Positions 5,471 through 5,525 of a stretch of 5,525 nt of DNA are shown in pieces. A model generated the notes under the pieces. That model was not told the origin of the DNA and did no database searches. It saw nothing but the letters and a program-made list of their open reading frames with translations. The DNA comes from Streptococcaceae bacterium. Its GTDB lineage: Bacteria > Bacillota > Bacilli > Lactobacillales > Streptococcaceae. The first letter of the stretch is position 1. Every line of letters starts with the position of its first letter. Both the position numbers and the translations under genes were made by a program. The stretch is from contig CADFQU010000078.1 in the NCBI GenBank assembly GCA_902836505.1, positions 1-5,525 of the forward strand, in the 5' to 3' direction.

Positions 5471-5525
5471 GTGCGGCAGTTGGGTCAGGTTCGCGACGTT
5501 CTTCACCTGCACCGTGTTGTTGTCC
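5471..5525. other. GC-rich end segment of uncertain origin
   Basis: By direct count 33 of 55 bases are G or C (60%), clearly above the adjoining permease sequence. In the minus-strand permease frame it contains two TGA codons. A neighbouring minus frame is open to the edge and reads VQVKNVANLTQLPHK, with GTG, CAG, GCG, CTG and CCG codons that are unlike the rest of the window. It could be the frameshifted upstream part of the permease, a recombination border, or a misjoined contig end. Confidence 0.4.

Noticed and set aside
1..5525. CRISPR array, tRNA, rRNA or prophage attachment site
   Set aside because: I found no regularly spaced direct repeats, no cloverleaf or rRNA sequence, and no duplicated att-like core.

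Overview
The window looks like a chromosomal segment of a Streptococcus, most likely of the Mitis group. The evidence is moderate GC content, Gram-positive ribosome-binding sites (AAAGGAG, GAGGTGA), T-tailed intrinsic terminators, and the pairing of a 553-residue RNase J2 gene with an estA-type esterase, an order I know from pneumococcus. Every supported gene lies on the minus strand, so transcription runs from the right end to the left.

In transcription order: (1) 5525-4187, an ABC importer operon end, with the C-terminal half of a permease overlapping its ATPase by 4 bases. The permease frame is broken just before the window edge and the last 55 bases are unusually GC-rich. (2) 4186-3676, about 510 bases without a convincing protein gene. 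It has a near-consensus promoter with a CcpA-type cre site on its -35, about 415 nt of sequence with strong long-range complementarity, and a very strong intrinsic terminator. I read this as an independently transcribed structured RNA of a class I cannot name, and it is the most interesting part of the window. (3) 3675-3130, a 181-residue protein of unknown function with its own terminator at 3077-3050. (4) 3035-1256, a consensus sigma-A promoter and rnjB, encoding RNase J2. (5) 1182-400, estA, separated from rnjB by 73 bases holding a modest terminator, so probably fed by read-through. (6) 378-1, an extended -10 promoter, a short leader hairpin and the first 100 codons of gltX (GTG start).

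The genes do not form one pathway. They are housekeeping functions (RNA decay, glutamyl-tRNA charging), an acetyl-esterase and a nutrient importer in separate small transcription units. The likely links are carbon-catabolite control of the putative RNA through cre/CcpA, and the placement of the 181-residue gene immediately behind the RNA's terminator, with no convincing promoter of its own, which allows a leader/attenuator relationship.
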